A stretch of 64,000 bases of DNA from Macrotrachela quadricornifera (taxonomy: Eukaryota; Rotifera; Eurotatoria; Philodinida; Philodinidae), in assembly GCA_022393335.1 (NCBI GenBank), contig JAJEKB010020944.1, positions 235,583-299,582 of the forward strand, given 5' to 3'. The notes below the pieces were generated by a model, which was given only the letters and a program-made list of their open reading frames with translations, searched no databases and was not told the DNA's origin. Each line of letters begins with the position of its first letter. The first letter of the stretch is position 1. Positions 11,779 to 21,925 of the stretch are shown one piece after another. The position numbers and the translations under genes are program-made.

Positions 11779-12349
11779 GATCGTTTTCTGAAATCAAGCT
11801 CATTACAAGCACTTTTTATACTCCTCTTGGCTCTCAATAAAAGAAATCTTTAAGTGTCTATAGCTGTATCATAAATATAAAGATCGTGACATTAATGACA
11901 GCGCGTGATCGATAGCAAACGACCATTACTTTGATGATAAGAGAATAATTTAATGTAAGAAATGATACACTTATATTAAGGACCATTATTTTCAAACTTT
12001 ATTGTTTTACCCTTGAGGCAAATTTTAAAACGTGACACGCAAATAAAAAAAGTGCAGGTCAATCAAATAAAGATAAAGAATAATAATTTCAAGGGTGCAC
12101 AGTCGAATCAAATAAACATTTTGCTTTTATTGTACAACCATAACAGTTTTCTGCTGACTTAATAGATCAGCATTCATCTTCATACTATTCTATGAAATTA
12201 AGACAGTTTGAGAATATGTGTATGCATTATAGTTCACAGGCAAACGAGAAAGTATTAAAACAGTGCTTGAGAGTAAATATCTGAGAGAATCGGGCGTTTG
12301 TGGTCGCACGTCGACAGTAGACCATCTCCGATTTGGTTAATTTTTTTAT
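11779..12349. other. Intergenic, probable promoter region of the GDSL gene
   Basis: No gene or clear repeat. The sequence immediately right of 11,778 should hold the promoter of the minus-strand GDSL gene. CTTTTTATACTCC at about 11,810-11,822 reads on the minus strand as a TATAAAAAG box about 35 bases before the start codon, which is plausible but untested. Confidence 0.35.
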
Positions 12350-14206
12350 ATGTTCTAGAAGGCAGTGAGTTGTGCTTCCAAAACGATTTTCAGCTCAATC
12401 GGATAAACTATTGAGCCGCAGTAAACGAAACAAGAATGAAATTTTTCAGTAGTAACTCTTTACTTAGTTTTTTCATCTTTTTACAAAAACTTGAGTTATG
12501 CATTTCGACTATACGGAATTTGGACTTCTAGTTTTTCTAGGCATAAATTACTAGTTAATTCTCTGATCACATACAAAAATTCAGAATTTTTCATCGATTA
12601 GATGAACCGCACGGTCCATTGTAGAAGAGGCATTTTTGATATTTTCGTTCAAAAGTCAATAAAATGTGAAAAAGCCGCATTCACTTGGCCAACAATGGAA
12701 CTAGTTGAAATTTTAACCAAAGATAGAGCTTGTCATGCTCTATCGCCTAGGACAATTGACAATTTTAGTCAGAAGCAAAAAGGGACTTTTGATGACTAAT
12801 CAAAATTTTGTTTTCCTTCGGAGTCACTGCACGAGAGGAGCTATGATCAATCTCACTCAATCCAAAGTTTTAGATTCGCATGAAACATGTTCCATTTTGT
12901 AGAGCACACTTTTTTAGAAAAAGAATTACATATTCGGAATCAGCATCAAGTTCTGAGTAAAATAACGTACTTTTTTCTGCAGAAAAATGAACTTCATTTT
13001 TCACGTGGCTTTTGGTGACGCTAATGAATACCAAGGACCTCGGAAAAAAAGTTTTCTTAAAATCTTCTAATTGATACATCACTAGATGCAGAATTTGATG
13101 CTGATTTTGAATATGTGATTCTTTTTCTAAAATAATGTGAATAAAAAACGATCTAATTGATAGAAGCCCTTTCTGAGACCGGAGAAAAGTTGCTTTAGTG
13201 ATTGTCATCTGACCTTCATAACTCAGCGAAAATGGAGCCTATAAATCCAGAAAACGTTTTGGAGGCCTAAAAAAAGTGTGCTTTACAAAATGGATCATGT
13301 TTCATGCGAATCTAAAACTTTGGATTGAGTGAGATTGATCATAGCTCTTCTCGTGCAGTGACTCCAAAGGAAAACAAAATTTTGATTGGTCATCAAAAGT
13401 CCCTTTTTGCTTCCGACCAAAATTGTCAATGAGGGATATTCCCAATTCGCTTGTTGGCCACATACATGGATAANNNNNNNNNNNNNNNNNNNNNNNNNNN
13501 NNNNNNNNNNNNNNNNNNNNNNNNNNNNNNNNNNNNNNNNNNNNNNNNNNNNNNNNNNNNNNNNNNNNNNNNNNNNNNNNNNNNNNNNNNNNNNNNNNNN
13601 NNNNNNNNNNNNNNNNNNNNNNNNNNNNNNNNNNNNNNNNNNNNNNNNNNNNNNNNNNNNNNNNNNNNNNNNNNNNNNNNNNNNNNNNNNNNNNNNNNNN
13701 NNNNNNNNNNNNNNNNNNNNNNNNNNNNNNNNNNNNNNNNNNNNNNNNNNNNNNNNNNNNNNNNNNNNNNNNNNNNNNNNNNNNNNNNNNNNNNNNNNNN
13801 NNNNNNNNNNNNNNNNNNNNNNNNNNNNNNNNNNNNNNNNNNNNNNNNNNNNNNNNNNNNNNNNNNNNNNNNNTTATCCATGTATGTGGCCAACAAGCGA
13901 ATTGGGAATATCCCTCATTGTCCTAGGCGATAGAGCATGACAAGCTCTATCTTTGGTTAAAATTTCAACTAGTTCCATTGCTGACCAAGTGAATGCGGCT
14001 TTTTCACATTTTATTGACTTTTGAACGAAAATATCAAAAATGCCTCTTCTACAATGGACCGTGCGGTTCACCTAATCGATGAAAAATTCTAAATTTTTGT
14101 ATGTGATCAGAGAATTAACTAGTAATTTATGCCTGGAAAAACTAGAAGTCCAAATTCCGTATAATCGAAATGCAAAACTCAAGTTTTTGTAGAAAGATGA
14201 AAAAAT
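12350..14206. mobile_element. Large foldback (hairpin) element with an assembly gap at its centre
   Basis: Three nested inverted segments are visible. 12,470-12,750 pairs with 13,922-14,206: the same 50-codon string beginning MNRTVHCRRGIF is read from both arms. 12,752-12,915 pairs with about 13,275-13,430. The 33 bases just before the N run are exactly repeated in inverse just after it. The left part (12,360-12,425, with CAGCTCAATCGGATAAAC) is also found in the hairpin at 24.8-26.0 kb, so the two are related. The right arm stops where the 4-kb pogo-like element begins. No transposase is present in it. The mirrored open frames at 12,602-12,799 and 13,874-14,071 are by-products of the palindrome. 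Confidence 0.7.
13474..13873. other. Assembly gap (400 N)
   Basis: A run of exactly 400 undetermined bases. The 33 bases on its left side (ending CATACATGGATAA) are the exact reverse complement of those on its right. The gap therefore sits in, or beside, the loop of a palindrome, which explains the failure to assemble. The round size suggests a placeholder or an estimate rather than a measured length. Confidence 0.95.
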
Positions 14207-14676
14207 TAACGAGGGAAGGTCTCCAAGTGTGAGTCTCAGTTTTCAACGGGATATATATATCAGCTTGTAGAGCTCGGCGAGCTGATTCTCGTGGTATGTT
14301 GCGCTTTTACCCATAGGCTTTCAAATAAGAAACTTGACAGGGATCATTTAAGCAGGATAATGGTAGAAATATCAGAACTTTAAGCATAATATTCTCAGTA
14401 AAAAGCAAGTTTAAAGACTGATTAGGATACTTTGAGCCGCTTATTCTCACATATTAGATTAAAAACTATTTCAAGATGCGTTGCTTTTCATATTTCGATG
14501 TTATTTTTTACGCGGTAAAATTAATTATATGATACAGCTTGAAGAATAGAAGTTCTATAATAAAACTATCTCCTACATTCCGAAGTTTAAGCATTATGAT
14601 TTTCATGTTTGGAGTTACATAGACTATCTATTTATTGTTCCATTCGCTTTATTCGGCAAATCTACCGAGAACAGAA

Positions 14677-17669
14677 TCAATGAAAATGATACACAACAAA
14701 AAAATGATCGAAACACAGTATTCGTCGACAATAATTACAACAAATGAATACGCTCTTGTCACAATTACTATTTGAGCAACTACCTGAATCAAAAGAAAAA
14801 CAAACTTGTATAGCGCTCAAAAAATTCGGATATTGTTTCGGAATATAGGCACAAGTCGACCACGCATATGAAATCATCGGTTTGAATTCAGAAGAACGCA
14901 GTTGATTATGAATCAGGCTTTGTAACTTGATGATAGCATCACCACTTCTTAAATCAATATCTAATTCATCTAGAGATACACGATGATATATTCTCTTCGT
15001 TAACTCTTTCCATTGTCGGAAAAAATAAGCATTACATAGTTGTTTAGTTGATGTTGATCTTCTAGGTATCACCAATAATTTACACGAATGTCCTTGTGTT
15101 AGATTGTTTTCATATGTCGTAATGTCAGCCTGTGGCGACCATTGATCGACAAAAAGAAGAAACCGATTGCTGACCACTTTATCTAAAACTTCTCGAATTC
15201 AGTATTCTATCAGGGACGTATTTAATTTTCCAGATTCACTGCAACTTGTTACTACATTTGGTGCTGAGAAGATCGATTTTGTAATTGGAAATCGACCGGT
15301 GGGTTCCTGAAGACAAAGAAAAACAGGAGTGAGTAGTTGACCAGCTGCACTAATAATCAGCTTCACTGTGTAGGAGTGGGTTACAGCATTCAAAGATTTT
15401 ACTGATAGATAAGCAAGGAGAAAACTACGGAATCCTGGAATCTTGGAATCTTACGGAATCCTAGAATCCGATGGAATCTAACCGAAGCCAATGGAAGCAA
15501 AGGAATCCAATGGAAGCCAGAGGAATCCAATGGAATCTTACGGAATCGGTGATAAATTTTTTAGATTCTTCTGTTTTTGTTTTGAATAGGATAATTCATT
15601 AGAGTCCTGATATTTCGACGCAAATTCAGCGCTCCTTGAGGTACATTCTGGAATGATTTAAGCCCGGGTTTCTATGAATACTAATGAAAATTGGTAGCAA
15701 AAAATATATCGATTAATTATTTACCATAAAGAACTCCTTTGTTCATTATGAATCTCATATAGATAGGCACATCTCGCACCGCTCTTTTCAAATGGCTAAA
15801 ATAAGAACTCGATGGCTAATCAATGATGAAAAGTTATTCAAAAAATGATAGATGGCATTTTGAAAAAAACCGACATTAGTTCAGATTAAAATTTTAATTT
15901 GCACTAGTGCAAATTAAAATTTTCTTTTGAACTAAGACAGTTTTAAATTGAACTACGTTTTAATCTGTCATGCGGCAAACACATATGAGAAGAGGAATAG
16001 ATATCAACATAAAACAAATCAGACAAAATATGTTATGTCTTATGTTTTTTTGCCCATAAGTGTTGTGAATTTGTTATTTTTGCACTCGATGAGTTACACT
16101 TGGCATCGTTTACGACGAATGATAATATTATATTTGTTTCACATGGTTGGAATATCGATGCATTTATTGTCTTATCTGATAATGGTGAGGATGGCAAATG
16201 TATTTAATCCGTAAAAACAACTTTTCCCGGCAGACGCATCAAAGACAAAATTAATGCTGATTTAGTAATCTCATATTTTAGAGTGAAAATCAATGATACA
16301 ACGAAATTTATACATAAACAGTCAGCAATATGGCAGATGACTGATAAAAATGACCGTTTATCAATGAATAGGTTAACACGGGTTATGAAAGCAAATAAAA
16401 TTGAATGAAAAACTATTCGAATATTTCTATATCGAGATATATCAATTATATGGTCCCGCATCTAAAAATTTCTGGAACTGCTTGATTAATAAAAGTATCT
16501 CGCTGATGCAATTACATATTAAGAAAACTAACGACATGAGTCGATCCGAAGTCATTGATAGATAAATGAGGAGGTCAGCTCGATCTCAATAGTTCTAATG
16601 AATATACTGTGATATCATGAACTACGACTCAACAAACAAATAACGCGTCGTCAATACATATATTCATCACCACAAACGATTGGTGCAAGAAAAACTAAAG
16701 AAAAAATATCCATATGAGAATATGAGGGTGATACAGATAACTTCCTTTAATAGTTCTAGCATCTTATTGAAAAATCTGTGGACTCATAAGGAATTCTTAG
16801 GAATTCTAAAGAATCTTAAGGAATGCTTTGGATCCTATGGAGTCCAGGACTCCGTTGTTTTCCTCTTGTAGATAAGTCGTTTTTTCTCCTACGTAAGATA
16901 ACGTGCGATTCGAAGCTATTTCATAATTAAAACTGTATTGGTCTGCATTAAGCGCAAAATCAAGCTTATATCTTGGTATATGTTTGGTTGCTTCGGTAAC
17001 AAACTCGTCAGCATTCTTTTTAATTATAGATTTATCAACAGCTTCCCGGTGAGAAATGAATTTTATCATCTTTCTGGAACAAATACCGTTGCGTTTCTTG
17101 ACGTTGAAAAGCCAATGATGACTAGCTGTAAAATCATCTATATTTTCCATTTTTGCTTGAGATAAAGCCCATTTCCGCACGTCCATGTCGTGCACAGGTA
17201 AATTGTTATCACGAGCAGATCGAAATCTTCCAAGTACAAAATCCTCTATACGGTTTAGTTTTTGCCGGCGATTTCCGTTGTTGGCAACATATTCTCGGTT
17301 TCTCTTTAGTTGCATAGGATGGGTAACTCGTCAAAAAGCATGCTGAACAGTTGTGAAAGCGACACCTGGATGAGCAAAATCGACAACCTTTTGCATGTAC
17401 TCCAAACTAAACCGACGATTTCCAGCTACTTCTTGTTCTTCATCATCTTCGCTTTCGATACAGTAGTCCGGATCAAAATCGCCGACATCAAAAAATTCGA
17501 GAGAATCTTCTAAGTCTATTGTAAATTTGTTACTGTTGGAAAGGTCTTCTAATAGAGCGAGTAGATTGGTTGCGATCGATATTTCTTCTGTGATACTTGT
17601 TGAACAAACATCTGATCTTTCTAATGCCTTTTCATATATAAACTTACCTATGTTAACAGCGTTCGTCAT
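14677..17669 (-). pseudogene. Pogo/CENP-B-like DDE transposase, interrupted and inactivated
   Basis: Pieces in order on the minus strand: 17,669-17,331 (acidic N-terminal region, ESEDDEEQE), 17,315 to about 16,877 (helix-turn-helix and first catalytic part), then about 15,405-15,199 and 15,177-14,677 (rest of the DDE domain). The damage is small. A TGA lies in frame between HAF and RVTHPM. A second TGA sits after SLIEY, where a Trp fits. A 1455-bp hAT-like element splits the gene after GEKTTYL. Removing that element and one 8-bp duplication restores the frame (TTYL then SVKSLNAV). Catalytic candidates are Asp in LNADQYS, Asp in FVDQWSPQ, and Asn in QLCNAYFFRQW. Related transposases have PLDvyFF at the last position, so the third acidic residue appears lost (Asp to Asn). 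The C terminus has a CSNSNCDK...CCNYCRR cysteine cluster. The domain assignment is from memory of the family. Confidence 0.75.
15414..16868. mobile_element. Non-autonomous hAT-like element with GGAATCC-rich arms, 8-bp target duplication
   Basis: The terminal inverted repeats are CAAGGAGAAAACTACGGAAT on the left and, in reverse complement, CAAGAGGAAAACAACGGAGT on the right. The duplication TAGATAAG is perfect at both sides (15,406-15,413 and 16,869-16,876), as expected for hAT. The arms (15,430-15,550 and about 16,780-16,850) are degenerate arrays of a GGAATCY heptamer. The interior (about 15.56-16.77 kb) has no recognisable transposase; the open frame 15,948-16,214 starts with TTG and matches no family I know. 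A perfect palindrome of 36 bp sits at about 15,886-15,922. The element lies inside the pogo-like transposase gene. Confidence 0.85.
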
Positions 17670-18286
17670 AGAGAAATAGGTATTGATATAGGGAAACTTG
17701 AAAGAATATTGATCAAAAGTTATATCATATACTATTTTCTAAATGGCAGATCTATATATATATACAAATTTTAAAGAAACTAAAAGAATTCACTCGAATG
17801 TGTTAGAAAATGATATAAATATTTTAACAGATAAAAAGCAAAGAAAAGAAAGAGAGAGAGAATCAAGTAGAATACACTAGAAAGAACGAGAAAACAAGAG
17901 ACGTGTATTGTGAGTACATAACAAAAGAACGAAAAGAGCCCTCTTTATCTTATTTGTTTAGTACAGCATTATTCCATGACGTAATAAAAGTACTAAGTCG
18001 CGAAACACATTTGATTAAAGAGACCCAGATATGTCCCATGCGACTTTGTGTATGTTTCAATATGACGATTTAAACTTTAAATACTCTTAAAGTCCTATGT
18101 TCCGAACGGATGTCTCAAAACTTATCTCAAGTGAAGAGATTCATTATTAAAATCGATTAGTTTTTCTTATTTAAAAGTATATGGGCAAAAATCGAGCATA
18201 CCACGAGAATCAGCTCGTCGAGCTCTACAAATTGGTATATATCCTATTGAAAACTGAGATTCACACTTGGGGACCTTCCCTCGTAA

Positions 18287-19124
18287 GACGAGTTTTTTGA
18301 AATATTTTTGTAGATTTCTTTTTTATACAAAAGACCATTTTTTTACGAAGAAAACTTTCTGTATAAAGTTTGATCAAAGATAACCTAGGATAAGGGATGT
18401 GAACCTGGCTTTGGTTTATTTTTGGTTATATAAATGAATCGCTTGGTGATAGTTTAGAAACACGATTTCTACGAAAAAGAGCTGAACGAGTCTTCAGACG
18501 AGCGCTACTTATCTTATTATGTGCCAATATCAAAACCTTTCGCAAATTTATTATGAACTCATCATTTATTTTTATCTTAAACTCGCTGTGTTTCACCAAT
18601 AATTAATATATTTGATTGATCGATCTTTTAAATCTACTCTTCTAATCTTTGCTAAGATATATTTAAAAGATCAAAGTTCAATCTAACATTATGCATGAGT
18701 AACATTAAAATGAAACAGACCAAGATTTGCACAGTCTTCAGGTATTAATGAAGTGTTGATATGTAATTGAAGTTGCTATAGTATATCAACAATGATTATA
18801 TTGGATCAACTGATGTAACTATTATATTCTACTAATCTTCCCTAAGGTACACCTAATAGAATGAAGTTCGATCTAATGATATGTAGAGACAATATATGAA
18901 TGAAAGTTTCTGAAGTTTGTGTGGATCCTTGACGGTAATATGAGGATTGATAACAAAACATTTTACGTTTTGTTATTTCTAACCAATGTTTATTGACATT
19001 AACTCATTTTGTTATCGTAAATATCCACACATTTAAACAAATAAAAGATATCTTTCTTTTTTTTTTCTTCATTTTCACATTTTCAAATATCCATACAATA
19101 TTATTAAAAAAAAACACTCGACAA
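18287..19124. other. Intergenic with a degenerate direct repeat
   Basis: No gene. About 18,610-18,720 and about 18,800-18,915 look like diverged direct copies: CTACTCTTCTAATCTTTGC matches CTACTAATCTTCCC, and AAGTTCAATCTAACATTATG matches AAGTTCGATCTAATGATATG. The right end leads into the B-box gene; an AT-rich stretch with long T runs precedes its start. Confidence 0.4.
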
Positions 19125-19727
19125 ATGGCGATAAGAGCTACTAAAAAACAATGTTTCGTCTGTGGAAAAGAAAAAGTCACATACAAATGTGAAGGATGTT
19201 CAAAAGATTTTTGTCTTAAAGATTTATCAGAACATCAACAAAAACTTGATAAACAATTTGATGAAATTGAAAATGCTCGAATTGTATTTCTACAAACATT
19301 TATTGAACACAAAGAAAAGAAAATAAAACATCCATTAATAGAACATATTGATAAATGGGAAAATGATTCAATTAATAAAATTAAACAAACAGCAGAAGAA
19401 TGTAGACAAACATTAATCGGATTCAAAAATAAATTTATCATCGAAATAGAAAGTAAATTAGTACGTTTAACTGAACAAATAAAACGAACTCGTCAGGATA
19501 GTGGTTTTAATGAAATTGATTTAAGTCATTTAAAAGAAAAATTAATACAATTGAAAAATGAACTTGAGAAACCACCAAACATTTCAATTGAACAAAAATC
19601 GACATTACTTATTAATAAAATTTCCGTCAATAAGACAATTGGTAAGTATTATTATTATATTTTATTAGAAAGATCATTAATTAATAGTAGATTGATGGAA
19701 AACATTAAAAGGAAAAATGTCGAATGA
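19125..19727 (+). CDS. B-box-type zinc-finger/coiled-coil protein, possibly 3'-truncated
   Basis: The upstream in-frame sequence is low-complexity, so I take ATG at 19125 (MAIRATKKQCFVCGKEK), giving 200 residues. The first 45 residues form a B-box-like treble-clef: C-x2-C, then C-x2-C, then CLKDLSEHQQ, with the spacing of zinc ligands. From about residue 50 to 175 the protein is a charged coiled coil (EHKEKKIKHPLIEHIDKWEND, then IKQTAEECRQTLIGFKNKF). A strong donor, GTAAGTATT, lies at 19,642 directly after KTIG. The last 27 residues, rich in Tyr and Ile, may therefore be intron read-through. In bdelloid genomes such proteins often continue into NHL repeats (family knowledge, not seen here). 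The hairpin element at 19,876 begins 149 bp after the stop, so the missing 3' part may have been displaced. Confidence 0.6.
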   Translation: MAIRATKKQCFVCGKEKVTYKCEGCSKDFCLKDLSEHQQKLDKQFDEIENARIVFLQTFIEHKEKKIKHPLIEHIDKWENDSINKIKQTAEECRQTLIGFKNKFIIEIESKLVRLTEQIKRTRQDSGFNEIDLSHLKEKLIQLKNELEKPPNISIEQKSTLLINKISVNKTIGKYYYYILLERSLINSRLMENIKRKNVE

Positions 19728-19875
19728 GAAGATATTCTAAGATTTATTTCTTTTGAATGAGCTCATTTTTATTTTCACATTAGATTGTCTTAATTTTGTT
19801 AAGGATTTTTATTAACAACCACTTGTTGAAGAATAAAGTATACTATTTGAATATAATTCCAATAATAAACACTAA

Positions 19876-20881
19876 CGAGGGAAGTACCCCCAGTGTTTTA
19901 TCCGTTTTTTAAATTTAGATTATGTGCAACATGTAGCCCTTAGTGAACTATATGAATACCCTGATAAAAGTTTGAACCCACAGTTTATTGAAGTTGAGAT
20001 ACTGCATTTTGATGATATTTTTTTAACAAAATACCGTGATCCTCCTCAACGAGGTGAGAAAAATCGATTTTCCAATTTTGACTTAAAACTTTGCACGGAG
20101 ATGGATCTTAACGAGAGTAGTTCATTATTTCAGGTTGCAGATATTTTCGTGCTTCCAATCCTATGATACCCAAGCAGACAAGTGTTTGCAAAAAACGCGT
20201 TTAAATGTTATAGTCTGAAACAACGACTGTGATCTATTCACGTTCAAAAGTAAAACAAAAAAAACGATATTTCTTGCGTTTAATTTTCACTATTAGAGCG
20301 TAAAAGCGGTGAAAAATGTTCAAAATGAGCGTTAAAACGCCTTGTTTTTTGGTCTTCAAATAAAAACACATTTTTACATTAAAAAGTGGAGTTTTCGCCG
20401 TCTTTACGCTCTAAAAGTGTAAATTAAACGCAAAAGTCATTTTTCTCGTTTTTTTGAAGCATGAATAGCTCACAATCGCGATTTCAGATTGCAGCGTTTA
20501 AACACGTTTTTTGCAAAGTTTCGTCTGCCTTGGTTTGGATATCGTAAGAGTCCCACTTTATATCACCGATATACATGGATAAATACGATTTTCGCATTTC
20601 AGGATAGGAAGCCCGAAAATAGTTGCAACCTGAAATAATGAGCTAATCTTGTTAAGATCCATCTCTGTGTAAAATTTCAAGTTGAAATTCGAAAATCGAT
20701 TTTTCTCACTTCGTTGAGGAAGATCATGATATTTTGTTAAAAAATATCGTCAAAATGCAATATCTTAGCTTTAGTAAACTGTGGACTCAAACTTTTTACA
20801 GGGCATCCATAGTTTATTAGGAACTACATGATGCACATAATCCATATTTAAAAGAATAAAACAATGGCGATACTATTCTCT
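19876..20881. mobile_element. 1006-bp hairpin element with CGAGGGAA-type ends and TAA target duplication
   Basis: The left end is CGAGGGAAGTACCCCCAGTG. The right end, read in reverse complement, is AGAGAATAGTATCGCCATTG. TAA flanks both (19,873-19,875 and 20,882-20,884). Nearly the whole element folds back: 19,920-20,165 pairs with 20,600-20,842, and inner arms rich in GCGTTTAA, TTTACGCTCT and AAAACG pair around a centre near 20,360. No protein is encoded; the open frame 19,924-20,166 is a product of one arm. It carries the same end motif as the pogo-like element but arms of different sequence. Confidence 0.8.
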
Positions 20882-20884
20882 TAA

Positions 20885-21239
20885 GATTATTATTTCTCAA
20901 AATGACTTTATTTTATTCAAGTTTTTAATAGAATTCTATAATCATATTTGTATTAATAGAAATGAAAATGTAATATCTCATATCGAAATCATGTTGAATT
21001 ATTAAATTTGGTTTTCTCAACGAATGATTATAAATTCTATGGCATTAAGAGAATTGAACTAATTTGACGTAAACAAATAATAAATGAAAGAGATAAAAAA
21101 AAACAAATTTATGAATAACATTCCCGTATGAAAAAATTTGTGGCTCAGGGCAAACTTTTTTAACTTAGCCCTACTCTTGTGATCAAATGCATCGTTTAAT
21201 ATTTCTAACTTTTTTTTTCTATTTTAACTATAGTGAAAA
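20885..21239. other. Intergenic, nothing recognised
   Basis: AT-rich spacer between two hairpin elements. No gene. A GGCTCAGGGCAAACTTTTTTAACTTAGCCC string at about 21,143-21,172 can form a short hairpin (GGCT/AGCC with neighbouring pairs), of unknown meaning. Confidence 0.35.
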
Positions 21240-21925
21240 GACCACTTCAACACACTTGTAGAAGAGAGCGCTGTTTTTTCTCAATAAAAATGTGGATATC
21301 TGTAAACTACGCGAACACTCACGAATACGCCTTAAGAAAAGATAACCTAGATTTGACTGTACTGATAAATGGAGCTTAGTGATTTATATTCATGAAATAT
21401 CTACGAACATCGCTTTTACATTGCTTACTAAAGAGAACTCTGATGTTTTATACCTACGAACACTGGATATTTGCAGTTATATTGGTGTTATCATCCTACT
21501 CAAAGTGTTTGATTTTGAAAGTCAATACTTTTAAAAAATCGCCTTTTTTAGATACTCATACATTAACATTGCTTGCGACAATCAATGCCTAGAAAAAGTT
21601 CATTTTTTAAAAAGTATTAATTTTCAAGAACATAAACACTTTGAATAGGATAATAACATTGAGATAATTCCAAATAACCGGCATTCGTAAGTTTTTGATG
21701 TATTTAACGCAGCGTTCGTAGGTATAAAACATCATTGTTCTCTTTAGTGAGAAATTCAAAACCGGTGTTCGTGAATGTTTGTGAGCATAAATTACTGAGC
21801 TCCAACTACTGGTATAGACAAATTTAGACTATCTCTTCTTCAGGGATGTTCACATGTGTTCGCTTATTTTACAAATACCCTTAAAATGCCTTGAAAAAGT
21901 AGATTTCAAATAAATTTGGTTTTTA
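21240..21925. repeat. Hairpin element of about 0.65 kb
   Basis: Long imperfect arms. ACTAAAGAGAACTCTGATGTTTTATACCTACGAACAC (21,427-21,463) pairs with the inverse at 21,714-21,750. GGAGCTTAGTGATTTAT (21,371) pairs with ATAAATTACTGAGCTCC (21,787). Outward, GCGAACACTCACGAATACGCC pairs with sequence at about 21,840-21,865. The exact ends are unclear, so the limits are approximate. No coding content. The termini do not show the CGAGGGAA motif. Confidence 0.6.

Larger units (their letters stand above)
14210..18283 (-). mobile_element. Pogo-like DNA transposon with CGAGGGAA termini and TAA target duplication
   Basis: The left end CGAGGGAAGGTCTCCAAGTG (14,210) and the right end, read in reverse complement CGAGGGAAGGTCCCCAAGTG, begin terminal inverted repeats of about 95-100 bp (14,210-14,305 and 18,190-18,283). 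TAA flanks both ends (14,207-14,209 and 18,284-18,286), giving a 3-bp target duplication. Inside, on the minus strand, is a broken transposase with a CENP-B/pogo-like helix-turn-helix and DDE-type catalytic region. Known pogo elements duplicate TA, so a 3-bp duplication is unusual. The element inserted into the right arm of the hairpin at 12.35-14.2 kb and was itself hit by a hAT-like element. Its termini recur on the hairpins at 19.9, 59.9, 61.5 and 62.6 kb. Confidence 0.85.

Noticed and set aside
12602..12799. Frame MNRTVHCRRGIF..., also present inverted at 13,874-14,071
   Set aside because: The frame occurs in both arms of a palindrome, is short and has no known domain. It is treated as repeat sequence, although conservation of an open frame in both arms is noted.
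13386..13940. Open frames running through the N block on both strands
   Set aside because: They consist almost entirely of undetermined residues and exist only because N is not read as a stop.
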